Shown here piece by piece: positions 6,585 to 10,487 of a stretch of 10,487 nucleotides of DNA; positions within the stretch are counted from its first letter, which is position 1; each line of letters begins with the position of its first letter. The notes below the pieces were generated by a model, which was given only the letters and a program-made list of their open reading frames with translations, did no database searches and had not been told where the DNA came from. Location: positions 1 through 10,487 of the forward strand of contig SKID01000303.1 of assembly GCA_007116605.1 (NCBI GenBank), written 5' to 3'. The position numbers were made by a program, and so were the translations under genes. The stretch comes from Tissierellia bacterium (GTDB taxonomy: Bacteria > Bacillota > Clostridia > Tissierellales > Dethiosulfatibacteraceae).

Positions 6585-7611
6585 TTTCATACACCTGAAC
6601 ATAATCTGCAACCATTTTATCAACTGAATAATGATCCTTGATAAAATCCCTTTCCCATGCAAATTGAGTTGGTTTTATGGACTGTATTTCATTTAATGAC
6701 TTTTCTAAATCTATTAGGGTTAATGGTTGTTGATTTCTCCCCGTAAAATTTGTCCTTTTAGCTTCTTCAAGTTTATCTTCAGTTAAAATCCCCATGAATC
6801 CAAAGTGTCCACCTAAAACGACGGGCATATTCATACTCATAGCTTCAAGAGCTGCTCGACTCACACCAACAAAAATGCCCCCTTGGGCTAATATCTTTTC
6901 TACTTGATTAGTGGCACCTATAAATTTGATATGATTTAAACCTTTTGCCTTTTCTCTTAATATGCTTTCTTCTGAGCCTCCGCCAACAATAATCATTTCT
7001 ATTAAATTTTTTCTTCCATAGTTGATGAGTTCTTCTGCCATTTTACAGATGGGTTGGTCTAATCTTCCTACGTGAATAATTCTCTCATATGGATAAGCAA
7101 CCTTTGTCTCACTAAATCTTTCCACATCTATACCGTTAATTGTATGATAAATTTTTGCTTGGTTTACAGGATAATGTGCGATTAGATATTGCTTCAAGTC
7201 TTCGCTGACTACAAAAATTTCATTTCCCCATTGGGTTAACTTTTTTAAAATCCAATTCACCTTGAAGTTACCATGAACCGTTGTCATCATGCGATAATGA
7301 AATCTTTTTTGTAATAAGCTCACATACAAGCCTGGGATACGAGCATGAGCATGCACAATATCTGGTTTTTCTTCTCGAAACAACTGATTAAGCAAAAATA
7401 GTGACTTCAGTACAAAGTGGGGTTTTTTACTGTGCATAGGTATTTTTTTAATGGAAACTCCCGCTTTGATTAACTCTTTCTCGTAAGTACCTCCATTAGA
7501 CACAACAATGACCCGATAACCCTGGGATTTTAGTTTTTTTGATAATTCTACTACATGAGTTTCAGCACCACCAATATCAAGGCTCATTAAACACTGAACA
7601 ATCGTCTTCAT
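6577..7611 (-). CDS. GT4-like glycosyltransferase preceding csaB
   Basis: This 344-residue protein has a two-Rossmann GT-B layout. The N-terminal half starts MKTIVQCLMSLDIGGAETHV, the glycine-rich acceptor-side loop common in GT4 enzymes, and has IVHAHARIPG (85-94) and TVHGNF (111-116). The donor half has the linker NGIDVERF (159-166), HVGRLD (180-185) and GGGSEE (210-215). The usual donor-binding EX7E motif is incomplete: GVSRAALEAM retains the second Glu (E256), but position 248 is Val. It may use a different donor contact, or belong to a divergent branch that accompanies csaB. It overlaps the upstream DUF4330 gene by 4 bases (ATGA) and csaB by 8. A GAGGAG lies 11 bases before the ATG, rather distant, which suggests reliance on translational coupling. 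The substrate is unknown; envelope polymer synthesis is inferred from context. Confidence 0.85.
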   Translation of the reverse strand: MKTIVQCLMSLDIGGAETHVVELSKKLKSQGYRVIVVSNGGTYEKELIKAGVSIKKIPMHSKKPHFVLKSLFLLNQLFREEKPDIVHAHARIPGLYVSLLQKRFHYRMMTTVHGNFKVNWILKKLTQWGNEIFVVSEDLKQYLIAHYPVNQAKIYHTINGIDVERFSETKVAYPYERIIHVGRLDQPICKMAEELINYGRKNLIEMIIVGGGSEESILREKAKGLNHIKFIGATNQVEKILAQGGIFVGVSRAALEAMSMNMPVVLGGHFGFMGILTEDKLEEAKRTNFTGRNQQPLTLIDLEKSLNEIQSIKPTQFAWERDFIKDHYSVDKMVADYVQVYENE

Positions 7612-8084
7612 TGGTATATTATCTCCTCTATAATCCCTGTTGTCGCTAAATATTTCGTATACAACTTAAACTCAGAATTGACTTTTATTTCAGTAATGCC
7701 ATCTGAAAAATATCCTCTTTCTCTTTCTAGCAACATGGTTTCCACAGTGACAAAAACCACATAACGTTCAGGTACTTCTGCCATCACTAATCGTCCATCT
7801 AACATTTCTATTTTATCTCTAAAGGGTCCTGATTCTATGGCTTTTATCGGACCTACTGGATGGTTTGTTTCATTAGAAAGCAAAATATCTCCCTCTTTAA
7901 AAGCATCCACAGTAAAGCGTCGAACATTTTGTACTCGTATTACAATTGAGGCTGGAATCATGTTCACGTCATCACTTGAAACTTCCACGCTACCACCTAA
8001 TGCTCCCGTCTTACTCACTAAAACCACCAATGCTATTGTAACCGCAATTAAAACAGCCATATCAATGATTGTTATTTTACGCAT
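7608..8084 (-). CDS. DUF4330-type small membrane-anchored protein (second copy)
   Basis: This 158-residue protein of unknown function has a short cytoplasmic start (MRKITIID), one transmembrane helix (about residues 8-25) and an extracytoplasmic domain. I assign it to the DUF4330 family by overall pattern: KxTIID before the helix, then KEGDILLSNETNHPVGPI near residues 63-80. It is a diverged paralogue of the gene just upstream; both share the KEG...N-H-x-V-G-x-I block and an IKV-x3-F...A-x2-G-x-I ending. The start overlaps the upstream stop codon by one base (TAATG) behind GAGGAGG, and its own stop overlaps the next glycosyltransferase by 4 bases, so it is part of the polysaccharide operon. 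No catalytic motif is visible. A role in assembly, export or regulation of the polymer is a guess from location. Confidence 0.75.
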   Translation of the reverse strand: MRKITIIDMAVLIAVTIALVVLVSKTGALGGSVEVSSDDVNMIPASIVIRVQNVRRFTVDAFKEGDILLSNETNHPVGPIKAIESGPFRDKIEMLDGRLVMAEVPERYVVFVTVETMLLERERGYFSDGITEIKVNSEFKLYTKYLATTGIIEEIIYQ

Positions 8085-8563
8085 TATTCTACCTCCTCAA
8101 GGGCAATCACTGCTCCATACGAAGCAAACCCTCTTCCTTTAATTGGAAAAACTGCACCTACTTTAATACTTTCTTGTGTGACACGAAAGTGATAAGGTTC
8201 ATCAAAAGCTTCTGCGGATACAACCATTCTGACAATCCATTGATCTTCTAAAACTTGCTGGCGAAACACACCATTTTGCAAATCTGGGACTCTTACTTCA
8301 TAGGGCAATACTTCGTAAGAAACAATAGTACCCACATAATGGTTCCTACTCGAGTTATATAAGTTTAATCCTTCTTTTATCTGTCTTGTAAAAGATTCAG
8401 ATACATTGGTTGTTTCATATGTATATTGGATTTTTTTTGTTCGACTGCTTCCCAACTCAGCACGAGGAGAAAAATAGCTTATTGCATATGCCATTATCAT
8501 AATCACCATGCTGATAATCACAAGGTCAATGATGGTTAATTTCCATATTATTTTTTTATTCAT
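8084..8563 (-). CDS. DUF4330-type small membrane-anchored protein (first copy)
   Basis: This 159-residue protein of unknown function starts MNKKIIWKLTIIDL, has one transmembrane helix (about 11-31), and the rest should face outward. The frame is open upstream to a TTG or ATG-like codon at 8611, but the ATG at 8563 has GGAGG 5 bases before it and aligns the N-terminus with the downstream paralogue, giving nearly equal sizes. It overlaps the upstream glycosyltransferase stop by 8 bases. The KEGLNLYNSSRNHYVGTI block and the C-terminal IKVGAVFPIKGRGFASYGAVI match the second copy position by position in the key residues, while most other positions differ, which indicates an old tandem duplication. 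Assignment to DUF4330 is by pattern and context, not by database search. Confidence 0.73.
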   Translation of the reverse strand: MNKKIIWKLTIIDLVIISMVIMIMAYAISYFSPRAELGSSRTKKIQYTYETTNVSESFTRQIKEGLNLYNSSRNHYVGTIVSYEVLPYEVRVPDLQNGVFRQQVLEDQWIVRMVVSAEAFDEPYHFRVTQESIKVGAVFPIKGRGFASYGAVIALEEVE

Positions 8564-9632
8564 ATAAACCTCCAATATATACGTTTTGAGTTTGTTGAAC
8601 CATCTGCTCAACAGTATATTTTTCTTCTACTTTTTGCTTGCCTCTTACCCCAAATAGATCACGTAAAGCACAGTCTTTAGCCAATTTTATGATAGCATCA
8701 GCGAATGTTTCATATTCAAGAGAAGGGATTAAAAAACCATCGACCTGGTGACTAATCACTTCATTGATGCCTGGAATATCAAAAGCAATGACCGGTTTTC
8801 CGTTTGAAAAAGCTTCCAAAGTAGAAAATGATAATGCTTCCGACTCAGAAGTGTTCACAATAATGTGGCAAGATTGATAAAACGAATTGATATCTTCAAC
8901 AAATCCAACCATGACTACTTCTAATTGCTTTTCACGAATGCTTTCTAATAGGGCTTCTTTCATAGAACCTTCCCCAGCCATTTTAAAAACAATTGATTCA
9001 TCTTTGTTTTCCATGACTTGTTGTACAACTCTTAAGAAATGGTGAGGCCCTTTAATATGTTCTAGCCTACCAACAAATCCAACCACTATCGGCGTTTTTC
9101 CTGGTTTTGAGAATACCAATTTCTCCTTGTTGATTAACGGAACGCCACTGTATATCAAGTGAATCTTTTTTTCTAAAAGTCCTTCTTCTAATAAATTGTC
9201 TTTAATTGCTTGTGATATGGCTATCACTTCTGCTCTTAAAAATCGATTTAACAGTCTTTTTATCTCTTTAATCCATAAATGATTATTCTGGCTTAATGTA
9301 TGCTTAGTATAAATGATTTTAGGCGTGCCTAAACGTTGGGCTGCTAATCTTCCAGACAAGGAGCCATGACAATGAATGATTTGTGGCTGATATTTGCTAA
9401 TTACCTTTTTCAATGCATAATAACCTTTGATGCTAAAAGATTGATCTGCTATACCATCTACCTCAATGAGGGTAACATTTTCTAAATGCTGTTTCAATTG
9501 ACTATTATAGGGTAATATGACAACAACATCAAAAATATTGCGATCAATATACTGACAAACATGAAGTAAATATTGACCAGCACCACCAAAATTAGTATCA
9601 GACAATATATGCATCAACTTATATTTTTTCAT
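8556..9632 (-). CDS. GT4-family glycosyltransferase
   Basis: This 358-residue GT-B enzyme should transfer a sugar from a nucleotide-sugar donor to a growing lipid-linked glycan at the inner face of the membrane. Features in order are SDTNFGGAGQYL (11-22), HCHGSLSG (87-94), KHTLS (110-114), YSGVP (161-165), FVGRLEHIKG (186-195) and the complete EX7E donor motif E265...E273 inside SEALSFSTLEAF, followed by GKPVIAFDIPGINEVI. The sequence after the motif (DGFLIP) is also typical. A GTG at 9641 is in frame, but the ATG at 9632 is preceded by AAGGTGG at good spacing and is preferred. It overlaps the upstream ligase gene by 14 bases and the following DUF4330 gene by 8 bases. The sugar specificity is not visible. 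Confidence 0.92.
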   Translation of the reverse strand: MKKYKLMHILSDTNFGGAGQYLLHVCQYIDRNIFDVVVILPYNSQLKQHLENVTLIEVDGIADQSFSIKGYYALKKVISKYQPQIIHCHGSLSGRLAAQRLGTPKIIYTKHTLSQNNHLWIKEIKRLLNRFLRAEVIAISQAIKDNLLEEGLLEKKIHLIYSGVPLINKEKLVFSKPGKTPIVVGFVGRLEHIKGPHHFLRVVQQVMENKDESIVFKMAGEGSMKEALLESIREKQLEVVMVGFVEDINSFYQSCHIIVNTSESEALSFSTLEAFSNGKPVIAFDIPGINEVISHQVDGFLIPSLEYETFADAIIKLAKDCALRDLFGVRGKQKVEEKYTVEQMVQQTQNVYIGGLYE

Positions 9633-10487
9633 TATTCCCACCTTTTGCTAGTTGAGCGCATCCAAAAGAGATCGCTATCATCATGAAGTAAAAGAAAATG
9701 ATATTACTATTGTGCCAAATATGATCTACAAACCCTTGTAAAGTACAACCTACAACTCCTGCAAAACCAGCAAAGGCATAATATCTCCATGGATTATTAT
9801 ATCGTTGACTATTAAAAATATCTCTAGCCCACATAAACATCATCATGAACCAACTGATAAATCCAAATATTCCCAGTTCAATGATTAGCATCAAAAAAGT
9901 GTTGTGGGCATGAAATGACTTGGCTGCCGAATAGGCATAGACTTTATATAAAACTTTAAAATTACCTAAACCGATGCCTGTTATTGGATAGTCTCTAATC
10001 ATGTCATAAGAAGCCCAATAAATAGACATACGATAAGATGTCGATGTATCACCACCTTGGAAGATAGATAAGACTCTATCAATAATAGCAGGTGGTAAAA
10101 TAAACGGACTTACAAAAAAACCTAAGATGACTAAAGGCAAATATTTACGATCTCTGACAAAAATTATTAATAACAAGGCAAGGGCTATACTTAACATGGA
10201 TCCTCTAGAAAAAGTAAGTAAAATATTCACAAGACCGAGAATAAAAACACCCCCATAAATGGTTTTTAATGCAAATCTTTCTTGCAAATTCATTCCAGCA
10301 AAAACCATGGGTACTGTCAAAACTAAAAACTCTCCATAAACATTAGGATTGCCAAAAACACTATACACTCTCACTAATTGGCTCCCAAATGACTCATCTA
10401 GCCAAGCAGGATCTACAGGCACTCCAATGATTCGCTGATAAATACCGTGTAACGACAAAATGCCAACGAGTACTAATAAAGTATGAA
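9619..10487 (-). CDS. O-antigen ligase / polymerase-like (Wzy_C, WaaL-type) membrane protein, 5' end cut by window edge
   Basis: The frame is open to the right edge, so the N-terminus is missing; about 289 codons are present, while the family usually has 400-450 or more residues. The TTG at 10458 is not a credible start because the coding sequence continues upstream as HTLLVLVGILSLHGIYQ. Several hydrophobic segments are visible. A Wzy_C core is recognisable: FSRGS, the extracytoplasmic loop with TSYRMSIYWASYDMIRDYPITGIGLGNF, and KSFHAHNTFLMLIIELG, whose HAHN is typical of O-antigen ligases. In Gram-positive bacteria such proteins polymerise or ligate lipid-linked glycans outside the membrane. 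Here it heads, or lies within, the polymer operon and overlaps the next glycosyltransferase by 14 bases. Ligase and polymerase activity cannot be told apart from sequence. Confidence 0.88.
   Translation of the reverse strand, partial: HTLLVLVGILSLHGIYQRIIGVPVDPAWLDESFGSQLVRVYSVFGNPNVYGEFLVLTVPMVFAGMNLQERFALKTIYGGVFILGLVNILLTFSRGSMLSIALALLLIIFVRDRKYLPLVILGFFVSPFILPPAIIDRVLSIFQGGDTSTSYRMSIYWASYDMIRDYPITGIGLGNFKVLYKVYAYSAAKSFHAHNTFLMLIIELGIFGFISWFMMMFMWARDIFNSQRYNNPWRYYAFAGFAGVVGCTLQGFVDHIWHNSNIIFFYFMMIAISFGCAQLAKGGNNEKI

Noticed and set aside
6585..6662. N-terminal extension of csaB by 26 residues from a start at 6662.
   Set aside because: It would overlap the preceding glycosyltransferase by 86 bases, is not part of the CsaB family N-terminus, and the ATG at 6584 has AGGTG at good spacing.
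7837..8251. Plus-strand open frames opposite the two DUF4330 genes.
   Set aside because: The minus-strand genes have strong ribosome binding sites, start/stop overlaps and paralogous sequences; the plus-strand frames have none of these.
8564..8611. Longer start for the first DUF4330 gene at 8611.
   Set aside because: It lies inside the upstream glycosyltransferase. The ATG at 8563 has GGAGG 5 bases upstream and aligns with the paralogue's N-terminus.

Overview
This is a low-GC stretch in which every recognisable gene lies on the minus strand, so transcription runs from high to low coordinates. Gene content points to a Gram-positive Firmicute, most likely a member of the Clostridia. The evidence is an infC-rpmI-rplT operon with an attenuator-type leader, strong AGGAGG-like ribosome binding sites, ftsEX paired with a coiled-coil murein hydrolase, and a csaB/tagA-type secondary cell wall polymer cluster. 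The genus cannot be fixed from the window; the arrangement resembles Alkaliphilus/Natronincola-like clostridia, which is inference only.

Right-hand block (10487 to 4773): seven tightly packed genes for an envelope polysaccharide. In transcription order they are an O-antigen-ligase/polymerase-like membrane protein (cut by the window edge), a GT4 glycosyltransferase, two tandem small single-pass membrane proteins of DUF4330 type, a second GT4-like glycosyltransferase, CsaB-like polysaccharide pyruvyl transferase, and a TagA/WecG-type glycosyltransferase. Neighbouring genes overlap by 1 to 14 bases or abut, so the block reads as one translationally coupled operon. The simplest interpretation is a pyruvylated secondary cell wall polymer of the kind that anchors SLH-domain proteins.

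Middle block (4776 to 2017): a candidate promoter in the 3' end of tagA, then ftsE, ftsX (11-base overlap) and a secreted coiled-coil M23 endopeptidase 8 bases downstream. FtsEX is expected to gate the hydrolase from across the membrane. Unlike the E. coli partner EnvC, this M23 domain keeps its metal and catalytic residues, so it probably cuts peptidoglycan itself.

Left-hand block (1981 to 1): a near-consensus promoter, a roughly 125-base 5' leader with an intrinsic terminator and a 7-bp competing pairing, then infC (with an AUU start codon), rpmI, rplT, a second intrinsic terminator, and the 5' part of a SpoU/TrmH-family RNA methyltransferase that runs off the left edge. The leader looks like an L20-responsive attenuator.

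No tRNA, rRNA, mobile element, CRISPR array or defence system was seen, and there is no gene-free stretch over 300 bases. The window is mostly conserved housekeeping and cell-envelope DNA. The points most worth following up are the attenuator folding, the DUF4330 pair, and the catalytically intact FtsEX-linked hydrolase.
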